64,000 nucleotides of DNA from Liolophura sinensis (lineage: Eukaryota; Mollusca; Polyplacophora; Chitonida; Chitonidae), in contig NC_088300.1 of the NCBI RefSeq assembly GCF_032854445.1, positions 54,722,984-54,786,983 of the forward strand, in the 5' to 3' direction. Below the pieces are notes generated by a model that saw nothing but the letters and a program-made list of their open reading frames with translations, searched no databases and had not been told where the DNA came from. Below are positions 27,501 through 39,800 of this stretch, piece by piece. How positions within the stretch are numbered: position 1 is the first letter of the stretch; each line of letters opens with the position of its first letter. The translations under genes and the position numbers were made by a program.

Positions 27501-30500
27501 CAATCGTAGTATAATGCGCCTAAATAAACCTGTCCATCTATAATTTTCATTTAAATGTAGAATCCCGAGGGAACTATGCATGGTACTTTAAAATGCGCAC
27601 AATACTCCGGTTCACACATCCAAATAACTTAATTTGATCACAAGGATATGTCAGTTGTATCCGTGAACAACAATCCCACATAATTTAGTAATGCCTCGGC
27701 TTTGCCTGTTTGCCACGGGAATGGTTATAAAAAAATAAAACAAAAACATAGTTTTTAAAATATTTTACTGTACACAGTAATTTAATGCAAGGTATTAATT
27801 CAATATCGATATTAAGATAATACTTGATTTCATTAGTATGCAAAACTTTAAAAGTGTTCAGCTTTGTAATATTTGTATTACATCATTTATTTTCTTGTTC
27901 ATCATAAACTATAGAAACACTGAAGCACATAATAACAACATATTGTGTGTTCTTGACCAAACAATACATGTGCCAACCTGGTACACCATTATAGTTACCG
28001 ATAATGTTTTTAGCTTTCTCCAACAGTGCATTCAAGTCTACTTCCGCCTCGGTGCCTCCGTCATTCCAGTTCCATCTAGACAAATAGAATGATAAAGCAT
28101 TAGTAAATAATGACCATTAATTAATTGCTAAAATCGGAAAATTTCTGAACATACAAGTTTCTGATCAAATGTGGAATCTAGAAATTTGGAGTTTTTGGTG
28201 TATCGGTCATACTCACGTATAATCCGTGTCGCGCTTCCTTGAAACTTGTGATGATTTGGCTTGGTTTTGTCTGTACTTCAGCATCTGTAAAGCATTACAC
28301 TGAAGAGTTAAATATCTGATGATGCCAGTTAAATACAACTGGTGGATCGAAAATTGGAGATGTTTTTCTTTCTCTGTATCACTGCATCAAGACATCAGAA
28401 TAAAATTTCTCCCATACCTATGCCATTTTCTGCCATGAGAATTTCCGGTCCAAGAAGCCCGATCTGTCACATTTCGTTGTTTCGATCAAATGGTCACCTG
28501 AGTACCTAACACACTGCCACACATACACCTAACATATATTCTGGTTTAAAGTCTGTCAGCAACCTGCGGTTGGTCGTGGGTTTCCCCCGGGCTCTGCCCG
28601 GTTTCCTCCCACCATAATGCTGGCCGCCGTCGTATAAGTGAAATGTTCTTGAGTACGGTGTAAAACACCAATCAAATAAATAAATAAATAAATAAATTAA
28701 TATATTCCGGTGTAATAAACATTTCAGACTTACACTCCATTATAGGCGGCAAATGATACAAATTCATTTGATCCTTCAAACCTTGGAAATAAGAGCAAAA
28801 GATGTACTAAGATACACCATGGCCCGGTCTACGAAAATCGGTGCAGTATTTACATTACAGTAAACATGTATATCACTCTGCATGAATTAACAGTGTTAAG
28901 CATCTATATCACAAAATATACACATCCAGAAGAACGAAGTTGATTTTTTAGATTGATGTTTTACGCCGTACTCAAAATATTTCACTTATACCACGGTGCC
29001 CAGCATTATGGTGAGAGGAGATCAGGCATGGTGTATCTCTGTAACCCACGACCATCAGCGTGTTGCTGACAGACCTTCCCAAATACGGTCAGAGAGGAAG
29101 CCAACATGCGCTGGACTTGAACTCAAAGTGACCGCATTGGTGAGAGGCTCCTAGGTCATTTAATCGCGCTGGTACGTTAACCACCTCGGCCCCCAAAGTA
29201 CCATAAAGTGAAATGAAGCCAAAAGGCCAAACATCTGCATGTGGTACACTTTACGCATATGGCATGGAAAAGAATGGCATACAAATTAGTGAATGAAGCT
29301 ACAGGGTCAAGTATCTATGGCAAAGCAAAGTAGCATGAAGTCGAAGGCGGAAGGCTAAGCATCTATATCACAATATGTATGAAAAAAAAACCCCACTGAA
29401 ATGTGGAGTGAAATGGAGCTGAAATGTCAAGCATGTTTATCACAATATGAACCTGGAATAAACCAAACACGAAGTGAAATGAAAGGTCAAGCTTCTTTGT
29501 CACAATATGAACCTGTGATAAACCAAACACGAAGTGAAATGAAAGGTCAAGCTTCTTTGTCACAATATGAACCTGTGATAAACCAAACACGAAGTGAAAT
29601 GAACGGGGAGGTCAAGCAACTTATCACAATATAAACATCTAGTAAACCAAACACGAAGTGAAATGAAAGGTCAAGCTTCTTTGTCACAATATGAACCTGT
29701 GATAAACCAAACACGAAGTGAAGTGAAAGGTCAAGCTTCTTTGTCACAATATGAACCTGTGATAAACCAAACACGAAGTGAAATGAACAGGGAGGTCAAG
29801 CAACTTATCACAATATAAACATCTAGTAAATCAAACACGAAGTGAAATGAACCCGGAAGGTCAAATATCTTATCACAATAAGGACCTGAAGTAAACCAAA
29901 CAGGAAGTGAAATGAACCCAGAAGGTCAAGCATCTGTATTACAATACATGTATATGCAAACAGAGAAAAAAAAACCAAACGTAGCTTGAAGTGAAACGAA
30001 GAGCATCTACATTACACATTACAAGTGAATCTAACAGCAGTAACGTGATGATAAAGCGGGTGGGGATGGTGGTTATAACATACGGAGCCCTCACCTCCTC
30101 CACTATGACAGCTTCCTCATCGTTTAGTTCTCTTCTACAAAAATGACGATTCAACGCTTTCTTTTTCTCCACTGTATGAACAGATTCCGGAGGTTTCCAC
30201 AACCAACAACAAGACGATGACTTACGCGGAATTCTGCTCTGCTTTCTGTCCTCAACAGCGGTGGTAGAGCTACTTTTCAAGCAACCAACACTGTGTTTAA
30301 TTTTACACAGGCTAAAGATTTCTTCATCGTCGCAGAACGTTACTCTATCCATGGCGGCCTGGTATTCCTGCACCACGATCGGTTCTAGCTCATCCAGGTA
30401 CGTCTTACCTCGCTGTTTTCTGGCGGGCAGGTTTGGCAGTGGGTCCGTCTGCACACCTTTATCTGTCACCTCATGACACACAACAGGGTACGTCACGTAT

Positions 30501-30925
30501 CTACCGACAACAGAACCAACGTTGTCTACATGTATCTGACTATGACTTCGTCTGTGTTTGTTGGGTTTTTGGTCTCCTTTGTCTGCAGCATGTTCCCACT
30601 TGACCCAGTCGTTTTGGGGCTTACACATTTCATAAAAAGTGATGATATTCTTGTCCGTTGCCACTGCCATACGTTTGGCGCGATCATCTATCACCAAGAT
30701 CTGGATAGACTTTACAGGCAATGCCTTCTGCAGCCTCAGGGACCCCTTTTTCCCCGTCACGTTTACTCCAGTCGCCTCTTTTGTGGTCTGTTCTTCGTTA
30801 TCTATTTCACTTATAATTAATTCATCTCTCGTCAACTCAAGCCACACCAGATCAATAGGCTTTCCCGATGCGTTTATCTCGAAAAATCTCCCCTCCACCA
30901 GTATTTTGTTTCCATCAGAATCCAT
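24085..30925 (-). CDS. RasGEF-A: RasGEF (Cdc25-type) domain protein, eight exons
   Basis: Predicted exchange factor for a Ras-family GTPase. The eight exons join in frame to about 660 residues. Residues 1-110 are strand-rich (KILVEGRFFEINASGKPIDL ... VWLELT) and could be a PH-like fold, which is inference. A CRHC pair lies near 335-345, then the RasGEF domain at about 363-560: AGEIAMQLSVRDRNLLW, KMAAWAKRIPRLVATEVLD, IRNFNSFVNVMRGLQFYSVY and ASIPWFPALLCRLVNEV, matching the family blocks in order. Exons 2, 3, 6 and 7 have exactly the lengths (68, 77, 129, 134) of their RasGEF-B counterparts. Compared with RasGEF-B the reading ends early because of a frameshift, leaving the homologous C-terminus out of frame downstream. 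It may be a shortened protein, a decaying duplicate, or carry a sequence error. Confidence 0.75.
25655..25788 (-). CDS. RasGEF-A exon 7
   Basis: 134 bases encoding VAEFCLIIRNFNSFVNVMRG and on, the most diagnostic RasGEF block; donor GTAAGT. Confidence 0.82.
26029..26157 (-). CDS. RasGEF-A exon 6
   Basis: 129 bases encoding VARCVALEKMAAWAKRIPRL and on to LKLFIK; acceptor TTTCCGCAG, donor GTATGC, phase 0. Confidence 0.8.
26508..26646 (-). CDS. RasGEF-A exon 5 (RasGEF domain start)
   Basis: 139 bases encoding PNDAREFDAGEIAMQLSVRD and on to LSSAPSSIRR; acceptor TTTTAG, donor GTAACT. Confidence 0.8.
26863..26971 (-). CDS. RasGEF-A exon 4
   Basis: 109 bases between a GGCAG acceptor and a GTGAGA donor. 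It encodes SDEPQTGGAAPCRHCGQVKR and on; the PCxxCG block is conserved in RasGEF-B. This choice is the only one that satisfies the phases of both neighbouring exons. Confidence 0.65.
27163..27290 (+). mobile_element. 5'-truncated SINE-1 with exact target duplication
   Basis: Body from AACCTGCAGATGGTCGTAGG to the TAAATAAATAAA tail. The 14-mer TTGACACAATTCTG flanks it at 27149-27162 and 27291-27304. It lies in RasGEF-A intron 3. Confidence 0.92.
27999..28075 (-). CDS. RasGEF-A exon 3
   Basis: 77 bases encoding WNWNDGGTEAEVDLNALLEK and on, acceptor TCTAG, donor GTAACT. Same length as in the paralogue. Confidence 0.75.
28217..28284 (-). CDS. RasGEF-A exon 2
   Basis: 68 bases encoding MLKYRQNQAKSSQVSRKRDT and on, between a TTACAG acceptor and a GTGAGT donor. 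Same length and phase as in RasGEF-B. Confidence 0.75.
28545..28699 (+). mobile_element. 5'-truncated SINE-1
   Basis: Body from CAGCAACCTGCGGTTGGTCG to GAGTACGGTGTAAAACACC and the tail. Flanked by ATATATTCTGG and ATATATTCCGG (one mismatch) at 28534-28544 and 28700-28710. Confidence 0.9.
28951..29194 (-). mobile_element. Near full-length SINE-1, diverged
   Basis: Minus-strand copy from a decayed tRNA-like head (near CACCTCGGCCCC on the + strand) to the GAGTACGGCGTAAAACATC tail. Lies in RasGEF-A intron 1. Confidence 0.85.
29395..29935. repeat. 60-bp tandem satellite in RasGEF-A intron 1
   Basis: About nine copies of a unit containing AACCAAACACGAAGTGAAAT and TTTGTCACAATATGAACCTG; several central copies are identical or nearly so. 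Short ORFs on both strands here are artefacts. Confidence 0.92.
30095..30925 (-). CDS. RasGEF-A exon 1
   Basis: 277 codons starting MDSDGNKILVEGRF and ending VIVEE at a GAG/GTGAGG donor in phase 0. Homology to RasGEF-B continues upstream of this ATG but is out of frame, so the start is plausible rather than certain. It contains a VQTDPLP and a FCDDEE block shared with the paralogue. Confidence 0.75.
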
Positions 30926-31255
30926 TCAGCGTCTTGTGCTCACAGCCTAAGTCTTTATGTTTGTTCATCACCATGGCCGTGATGTGTTTCGCCCATTGCT
31001 AAACCCTTGCTCAACAACCGTTCCCATAGCGGCGTTGACTGCGACGTCATTATTGCGTCACAAATTCCATGTGCGACTTCCATGATTTTGCATACTAAAG
31101 TCGTAGGTATAGGCCTGTAAAAAGGTGCAATCTGGGAATATTTATGTTTTATGCTTGCTCCAGAATCCAACACGTGCCGATATGTCCCGTCATCGATTCA
31201 ATAATAGGACTTGAGCTCTATGGTCGAGTGTTTTTGTCGCGTACCCATTTCACTC

Positions 31256-31292
31256 TTGATTTTACGCCGTAATTAAAATATTTCACTATATG
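31256..31292 (-). mobile_element. SINE-1 tail fragment
   Basis: TTGATTTTACGCCGTAATT and TATTTCACTAT match the reverse complement of the SINE-1 3' end. Confidence 0.5.
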
Positions 31293-31339
31293 AAGGCTAT
31301 CAAAGCGCTCGTTCGGTATCTGATCACGACACGACTGAT

Positions 31340-31378
31340 ATATTATCAGTGTCGTTAAACCAGAGTCATTCATTCATT
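31340..31378 (+). mobile_element. SINE-2/3 tail fragment
   Basis: GTCGTTAAACCAGAG followed by CATTCATTCATTC resembles the SINE-2/3 tail. Confidence 0.4.
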
Positions 31379-32234
31379 CCTATTTCATTCAATCAGCTGA
31401 ATCTTTATTTCACTGAACCAGTGAAGGTCCTTCATTCCAGCATTATAGGCCCCATACAGAAGAAAGAAACTGTCACTAATTTTATCGTGCAGACATCGCC
31501 AATGAGGCAGAGGGCCAAACTATATCTTGACCCACTCAGAGCTCCTCGTTATCGTAACCTGAAACTATAATCCCAGTCGTAACGAACCAGCCTCGGACGA
31601 CAATCTATCCATCTTCGTAATGAATGTGTACTAATGCAGTCGAGTTGGCGAATGGTGACGTCACGATGAGCGTAGCGTCGTCAAGTGTGAATCGTGACTC
31701 AGCGAACATGGTTTTGCTGACGCCATGACGCTGCAGAATATCACTATTCTTTAATTGGCCGGTTCCCTGCGCTGACGTCAGATGGCACTAATAGCTTCAA
31801 GGTACGCAGGATACGTAAGGGAGCCATACTAAGGTTTTGTATTGTCTGTGCATGGATATCTACATTCTATAGCAAGTGTGCAAATATAATCAAGTGGAAA
31901 GTTTAAGCGATGAATATCAATGAGAACAAACTTGAACTATAGATACATTGGACATTTGTTAACAACTACGTTGAAACGATTCAGGCTATAAAGGCGTATA
32001 CAACAATAGCTGAGGTCTTTGACTTAATGTTCTACATCAACGAACCTTCGGTATGGAATAAAATGTCTAACAATGACAACATCAGCGGTTTCTGGATAAC
32101 GTCAGTTGACTGATTGTATCGACGAATATCATAAGCAAAAGAAGAAAAGAAATACTTTTTTAGATGGCAGATGAGAAGGAACGCACTAAACACTGACAAC
32201 CTGATTTAGTTGCTTAGTAATAGTGAACGAGGGA

Positions 32235-34915
32235 AGGAAAATCCTAGGCACGCACTGAATAACTTGTTCAGTTGTCGAGTGGTGACAGATGGAGTAGGAT
32301 AAACCCTATCCGAGATTGCACCGAACAACTGGCCCAGTTGGTGAGCGGTGAAAGATGGAATAGGATGAACCCTATCCTCGACTGCACCGAACAACTTGGC
32401 TCAGTTGGTGAGTGGTGAAATATGGAATAAGATGAACCTATCCTCGATTGTACCGAACAACTTGGCCCAGTTGGTGAGTGGTGAAATATGGAGTAGGGTA
32501 AACCCTATCCTCGACTGCATCGAGCAACTTGGCTCAGTTGGTGAGTGGTGAAAGATGGCGTAGGATGAACCCTATCCTTGACTGCACCGAACAACTTGGC
32601 TCAGTTGGTGAGAGGTGAAATATGGAGTAGGATGAACCCTATCCTTGACTGCACCGAACAACTTGGCCCAGTTGGCGAGTGGTGAAAGATGGAGTAGGAT
32701 GAACCCTATCCTTGACTGCACCGAACAACTTGGCTTAGTTGGTGAGTGGTGAAAGATGGAGTAGCGTAAACCCTATCCTCGACTGCATCGAACAACTTGG
32801 CTCAGTTGGTGAGAGGTGAAAGATGGAGTAGGGTAAACCCTATCCTCGACTGCATCGAACAACTTGGCTCAGTTGGTGAGAGGTGAAAGATGGAGTAGGA
32901 TGGACCCTATCCTTGACTGCACCGAACAACTTCGCCTAGTTGGCGAGTGGTGAAAGATGGAGTAGGATGAACTCTATCCTTGACTGCACCGAATAACTTG
33001 GCTCAGTTGGTGAGTGGTGAAAGATGAAGTAAGATGAACCCTATCCTCGATTGTACCGAACAACTTGACTCAGTTGGTGAGAGGTGAAAGATGGAGTAAG
33101 ATGAACCCTATCCTTGACTGCACCGAACAACTTGGCCCAGTTGGTGAGTGGTGAAATATGGAGTAAGATGAACCTATCCTCGATTGTACCGAACAACTTG
33201 GCTCAGTTGGTGAGTGGTGAAATATGGAGTAGGATGAACCCTATCCTCTATTGTACCGAACAACTTGGCTCAGTTGGCGAGTGGTGAAATATGGAGTAGG
33301 GTAAACCCTATACTCGATTGTATCGAACAACTTGGCTCAGTTGGTGAGTGCTGAAGGATGGAGTAGGATTAACCCTATCCTCTATTGTACCGAACAACTT
33401 GGTTCAGTTGGTGAGTGGTGAAATATGGAGCAGGGTAAATCCTATCCGAGATTGTACCGAACAACTTGGCTCAGTTGGTGAGTGGTGAAATATGGAGTAG
33501 GATAAACCCTATCCTCGATTGCATTGAACAACTTGGATCAGTTGGCGAGTGGTGAAAGATGGAGTCAGGTGAACCCTATCCTCGATTGCACCGAACAACT
33601 TGGCTCAGTTGGTGAGTGGTGAAGGATGGAGTAGGATGAACCTATCCTCTATTGTACCGAACAACTTGGCTCAGTTGGCGAGTAGTGAAATATGGAGTAG
33701 GGTAAACCCTTTACTTGATTGTACCGAACAACTTGGCTCGGTTGGTGAGTGGTGAAATATGGAGTCAGGTGAACCCTATCCTCGATTGCACCGAACAACT
33801 TGGCTCAGTTGGTGAGTGGTGAAATATGGAGTAGGGTAAACCCTATCCTCTATTGCATCGAACAACTTGGCTCAGTTGGTGAGTGCTGAAAGATGGAGTC
33901 AGGTAAACCCTATCCTCGATTGCACCTAACAACTGGACCGGCCCGGATAGCACAGTTGGTAGAGCGTCCGCTTCGGGACCGGTAGATCCAGGATCAATCC
34001 TTGATCGAGTCACACCTAAGACTATAAAAGAGGAAGTTGTAACTTGGCGTTCAGCGTGAAGGGGATAGTGCAACGACTGGTTGAACCGTATCAGTATAAT
34101 GGCTCGGGCGGGGCGGCTTACTTGCCTTCGGTAAGTCATCTCAGTGAAGCAGCACTAGATAAAAGAGCGGTGGAAATCCGTCCTGCTACAAGGAGGCACA
34201 TTAAACGTACATACACCCTAAGGATTCCTTCGTCGTCATATGACAACGTTAAACCCCAAGCACTCACTCGTTCACTCATCTAACAACTTGGCTCAGTTGG
34301 TGAGTGGTGATGGATGGAGTAGGATGAACGCTATTCTCGATTGCACCGAACAACTTGGTTCATTTGATAAGTAGTGAAATATGGAGTAAGATGAATCCTA
34401 TCCTCGATTGTACCGAACAACTTGGCTCAGTTGGTGAGTGGTGAAAGATTGAGTAGGATTAAGCCTATCCTCGACTGCACCGAACAACCTGGCTCAGTTA
34501 GTGAGTTGTGAGGACTGAGGTAGAGGGACCTCTATCTTAGAACAGTACGACTTAGTTCAGATGGTGAATATTGATAGCTGAGGGAAACTGAACTCTGTCC
34601 TAGCACAGAACAGCCTGGTTCAGTTGGTAAGTCGCGAGGGCGGCGGGGGGATGAACAACTTAGCTCAGTTAGTGAGTGGTGAGAGAGAGCGAACTCTATC
34701 GTCAAAACAAAACAACCTAGTTTAGTCGCGGAGTGACGGCCTTTGAGGGAAGGTAAACTCTAAGCACGTACCGAAAAACTTGGTGGAGTGTGAACTCTAT
34801 CCACGCTCTAAACATTGAACAACTTGGTTTATAGTTCATGGGAGCCTACGGAAGGTAAGCTTGGTTCAGTTGGTGAGCGGTGAAAGCTGGGGAAGGATGA
34901 ACTTTATCCTTGCAC
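32235..34915. repeat. 67-bp satellite between the two RasGEF genes
   Basis: About 30 copies of a 60-68 base unit built on TTGGCTCAGTTGGTGAGTGG, then TGAAAGATGGAGTAGG and AACCCTATCCTCGATTGCAC. Copies decay towards both ends, and a SINE-2 interrupts the array. Each unit has TGGCTCAGTTGG, a match to the Pol III A-box consensus that is also present in the SINE-1 head, and a small inverted repeat (TAGGGT/ACCCTA or GGAT/ATCC). No B box is seen, so the repeat is unlikely to be a tRNA gene. Confidence 0.95.
33935..34279 (+). mobile_element. Full-length SINE-2 inserted in the 67-bp satellite
   Basis: The head GGATAGCACAGTTGGTAGAG (A box) is followed by GGATCAATCC (B-box-like). The middle has CGTATCAGTATAATGGCTCG and the tail ACGTTAAACCCCAAG plus CACTCACTC. 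A 9-bp duplication CTAACAACT (33926-33934 and 34280-34288) comes from the satellite itself. Confidence 0.92.
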
Positions 34916-35154
34916 AGACACACAGACAAAGTACGAAAACATTTAACATTTCAAAACATTTACTTGTGCCAGGCACAATTTTGGTTACCTATAGACCGTG
35001 ACAGTGTTAACATTCCTGATGAAATTAATGACTGAATAACGTCATTCTGAATGTGCGGAACTTTGCAAAGATCGTCAATCAAATTTACCATATACACAAA
35101 TGCAAACATAGAAGATGTTGCTTTTGAGTTCCTCTGAATGGATGTATGAGATAT
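34916..35154. other. Downstream of RasGEF-B; probable 3' UTR
   Basis: Short AT-rich stretch directly after the RasGEF-B stop on the minus strand; no poly(A) signal is confidently placed. Confidence 0.35.
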
Positions 35155-36826
35155 TTAAGCCAGACCTTGTCGGAAGCTCTCCAGCAATAGGTAATTGGAG
35201 AGAACAGGTCTGCGCGTCAAGAAGGCATCCGCCTTGGGGTTATGGATGTACTTATATCTGGCTGCTGATAACTGGACCTCCAGTAATAGTCTTCCAGGCT
35301 CGCCATAGTATGGACACGTTGTAGAGAAGCACACGGGACAAAAGTTTGTAGAGCGTCTTCTGGACTTTCTTGGAGGCCAAAGTATGCTTATTTTACGCGA
35401 CATCTTCTTTGCATTGGCATTTGTGTTCAAGTCTTTAAACTTACTGTTGGCTTTCGCAAAGGCTGCACTGGAAGCCAAAAGAGTATTGCTCTTTGCCTTA
35501 TTTCTTGGTTCCATTTGAGTTTTCAAGGCATGTGTTAACTGCATGCCTTTCTGGTCCATACTGTATCGCCGTTTGGCTAGATCTAAATCAGCAGGAGATG
35601 GGAAGCTCATCAGGGCCATTTCTGCTCTTGTCGGTTCATGACGAATCCCACCTATCGACTTCGCTGATTTGCTATCTTTCCACAGAAATTGTCCCAAAAA
35701 ACGGACAATTTTCGGTGTTCTTTTTTTGTTGGCCACAATATGCACGTGGTTCTTTGGCGCATCTTCTTCCTCTTTTTCCAATGTGTCTAGAAGTTTGCTT
35801 AGATCGTCGTCGATGACTTCGTGCTCGTAAGGTTTATGCTCTTCCTCTTCTTTTTCCAATATCAGTTCCTTCACCTTATCCACCACAGTTGTGGGCGGTT
35901 CAAACTCGGGTTCAGTCTTGCCGGACAGTTTCTCTAATAGTGTCAGTTTCCTAGGTTTGGCTGGTTCAGGTCGCAGAGTTTCCGGTAGGATCTCGGTAAC
36001 TCGGTGCTGGACAGCCCCCAGCATTGTTTCATCATCATCATCGCTGCCAACCTTGACTACATTCACTACTTTCTCCTTTATTTTATCAAAAGTACTTTTG
36101 TTGCTTTCCATCTCCTCACTGTGGGAAACATCTCTTTCTAAGGCCTCAAAGGCTTGAGCATCAATATCATCTACAGCTTCATCTGCACTTTCACAGCTTG
36201 AGCTGCCACTGTCATACAATGGTAACTCCTCGACCGGCGTAATCTCCCGATGACTCTCTTCAATGTTTGTAATCTCCTGAGAATTCTCTTCAACTTGTGT
36301 AGTCCTCTGAAAGCCCTCTTCAACGTATATAGTCTTATGAGAACTTACTTCAACTCGCATAGTCTCCTGAGAACCTTCTTCAACTTGTCTAGTCTCTTGA
36401 GAACCTTCTTCAAGGTGTGTAGTCACATGAGGACCCTCGTCAACGTGTGTAGTCTTCTGAGGACCCTCTTCAACTCGTGCAATTCCCCGATGACCCTCTT
36501 TAAATTGTGTAATGCCCCGAGGACCCTCTTCGGCGTATGAAGTCTCGTGAGCACCCTCTTTAACTTTCTTGTTTCTGAGTTTCATAATTGCGCTTCGCAG
36601 TCCTTCTAACTTTTTGAATCTAGGTTTTCTTTTGACTGGCCTCCACTGATATTTCCTCGAACCGCATCTGTCTTGATGATGGCGTACCTCATTCACTAGT
36701 CGACATAGAAGGGCAGGGAACCAAGGGATACGAGCTTCCTCAGAGGGAACACATTTGGCTCTTGGACCAAACTTGTACAGCTTGAAGGTCAGCCTGAGCA
36801 TCTTATCACACAGCGCCAAGTAGAGT
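35155..36826 (-). CDS. RasGEF-B exon 8 (long last exon)
   Basis: 557 codons including the stop, after a CGCCACAG acceptor. It begins LYLALCDKMLRLTFKLYKFG, finishes the RasGEF domain at PWFPALLCRLVNEV, then runs through a basic stretch, the decapeptide repeats (36225-36540), a long acidic disordered region and the conserved Cys-rich C-terminal block. Confidence 0.85.
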
Positions 36827-39800
36827 CTGTGGCGAAAAAGCATCGGAATTCATCATCAAATAACACAAATACCTTCCTTCTCCCGACGAGTCATGAATTC
36901 ATCAATTTTATTTTTACCAAGTCGAGCTATATTTAGTATTTACAAACGCGTATCTTGTTAATATACACAAAAAACACTTGTCTTTCTAACACAACAACAA
37001 ATGTGTTACCCCAGCACAAACATGTTTTAAACAAATGTGAAATACACATTTTTAAGTTACAAAATAATACTCTGACATAACTTTGTGTTCATACAACATA
37101 AGTGTTTTCTGGGCGTATTAAAGCGTGATAACGAATTTGTATGTAAGCCAATAGCGTCTACTCGCTATCTGGCTATTCCGACTATGTCAAAATCTCAAAA
37201 AACATGCTTGTCGTATCGGCTTCCATAGTCGCGGTCATATTTTAATCCATTAATCATGCCTCTTCAGTTTGTCATTCACACACAGCACAGCCAAAAACGA
37301 AAACTCAAGCCTCTAGAACTTACTGATAGATGTGGGGATCACTTTTCTCAAGGTACTCCCAGACAACCCCCAGACGGTAGACGGAATAAAACTGTAGACC
37401 TCTCATCACATTGACAAAGCTGTTGAAATTCCGGATTATCAAGCAAAATTCGGCCACCTGTCCAGCAAAGGAGAGTAAAAGTAATGGCAGGAATGCATCA
37501 ATACATTCGGGCTCAGCGTTGTAATTCACCTTACATTTGGTATCTAAAGAAGCACTTTCAGAAGCACATAAAGGCTTTAAAATGAACGTTTTTGATGCCA
37601 ACATTTAAGTTTTTCTGATAAAAAATTCATCCAACTTCACAAAACACTCTCAGTGGCAGTATAACGTGAATGAATCAATCACAATCAAGCAAAAAAAGTG
37701 TCACCTGAAAAATGCTAAACTTTAGGTGAAATAAAGTACATCTATATCGTCAGGCATGAATGGCAATTTCAATCAATGACAGAACGAAGTTACTGAAACT
37801 TTGCATTGGCCAAAAGAATTCTCCAAGATTTTCACAAACTTCATCATTCCTATATATGCACCTACTGGAGACCGAGAATGGCTGTTCAAGATAATAATCA
37901 ACATTGCTGTTTTCAATAGATATGCGACGGCATTCCCACGAAAGTCGGACGTCATATCCCCTTCTTTACTATACTAGTACTATATACTACTGAATGATTC
38001 TGATTTCATCAAGACGTACATTTCATTAAACGGCATTTGTGTTTTTATTTTACCTTGATGAACAATTTGAGAGTTTCCAAACAGTTCTCATAGCTCGGCT
38101 GATCCAGCACTTCGGTGGCCACTAGCCGGGGAACTCGTTTCGCCCAAGCCGCCATCTTCTCTAACGCCAAGCATTCTGTGCTCTGTGTTTAAACATAATA
38201 CAATATATGAAAACAGGATAAACGTAGATTTCAGTTACATATGTAAATAATGGTAAACTATCATAATATTACAAATGAAATTCTAAGCTTCACGGTCGGG
38301 AAGGACATTTATATTGTTGACCATCGATGACTTCACAGGATAACGCACTTTTCTGCCTGTGCGTTTGATTGTTATAAAAATCCAGTGAAGTACATAAATT
38401 ATTGAGTACTAGTACATATAACAGAGCTATTCTGAGTGTTAAATATTCTTATATTCTGAATTTAGTCTTTTTTAAGTATATTATATATCAGATGGCCATG
38501 TCTTCATTTTATAATGCTTTTCTTTTAATACCAAGTGTTAAATTTTCTGAGAAGAAGCAAAGTACGCCGTCACAAGCTTCCGACAGAGAGCAGCTTCAAT
38601 ACGTACATTTGAGAATTCGAGTTTAATTGCAGTCTTATGTTGACGACCTATTTACCTGTATTTATGAAATCTCTGAAATTGCAGACAAGTAAAAACTGTC
38701 TGGTGAGAGTGCACATCCAGGAAAGTACACAGCCCAGTGTACAGATAAGATAGTGCCCATGCAGTTAATAACCAGGCAAGTTAAAACACATGATTTTATT
38801 GCTGTTAAACTTCATACTTAACTTTTCAAGAATTATACGATGACGGTCAGATCGGTAGCTGGAGAAACCTGGATTGCAAGGCTTTAAACCATCGGCCTTT
38901 GCTAAGAAAGTGGCAAATAACTAAGAACTTCCCCACATGTTGCCGACAGATACACGGTATTGATAGAAGACAGCCGGTTAACTAACATTAAAGTTCGCAA
39001 TCGGCCACATGAGCGTGTGCGACCGCTTTTGTACCCAGGACGACGTGTGGTGGGGTGGGGTGGGGGGTGGAGAAACCGGCCAGCGGGCAGGGGAAACCCA
39101 CGACCACGCGCAGGCTTCTGGAAAACCTTCCCACTTATCACCGGAGAAGAAGCCAGTATGAGCTGCACTTGAACTCATAGCGACCGCATCGATGAGAGGA
39201 ACACAGGTAACTTAGAGCGCACGGGTAAGTTAGTGTACAGGTAACTTAGTGCACAGGTAAGTTAGCGCACAGGTAAGTTAGTACACAGGTAAGTTTATGC
39301 GCATGTAAATTACTGTACAGATAAGCTATTGCACAAATAAGTGAGCATTTACTCGTATGAAGCTAGGTGCTGAGGACAGTGCCAGCCTGGTCAAGTTACT
39401 CTGGGTTAACAGCCACAGAAGGTTCCTGTCCCTCACGCTCAGCTGCATGGCGATGTCACCGGCGAGAAAATTACGCACATCACCAGGTCTGAAATGTGAC
39501 AAAGGAAATGATGGACCAACAATAGGAAATACCTATGCATAATTATTATACCTCACAGAGCGATTCTCGATTTCCATCGGTCGAGAGATCACATGATCTT
39601 GCGCAATATATGATGTAAAACGATCACGCGGGTTAAAGTACAACCAGAAAAGGTACACTGATTTTTCGGTATAATAAAACTATAATTTCGGTATATAATG
39701 TGCATGCTGTGGGGTGAGATAACAGAAAATGTCACTTCCTTCAAGCTGATAATTTCTGATACCCCCATCCCACAGCATACACTATCTGTATCAAGTTACA

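Larger units (their letters stand above)
30930..32195. other. Upstream of RasGEF-A; no further gene seen
   Basis: It should contain the RasGEF-A 5' UTR and promoter; no clear core element is visible. Decayed SINE tails occur at about 31256-31292 (minus) and 31340-31378 (plus). Confidence 0.4.

Noticed and set aside
29363-29774. Minus-strand ORFs with FGLSQVHIVTKKLDLSFHFV repeats
   Set aside because: Translations of the 60-bp intronic satellite.
34044-34283. 79-codon ORF, also seen in part at 22772-22975
   Set aside because: Both are translations of the SINE-2 body.
32235-34915. CRISPR-like array
   Set aside because: Units are directly adjacent with no unique spacers, there are no cas genes and the genome is eukaryotic; it is a satellite.
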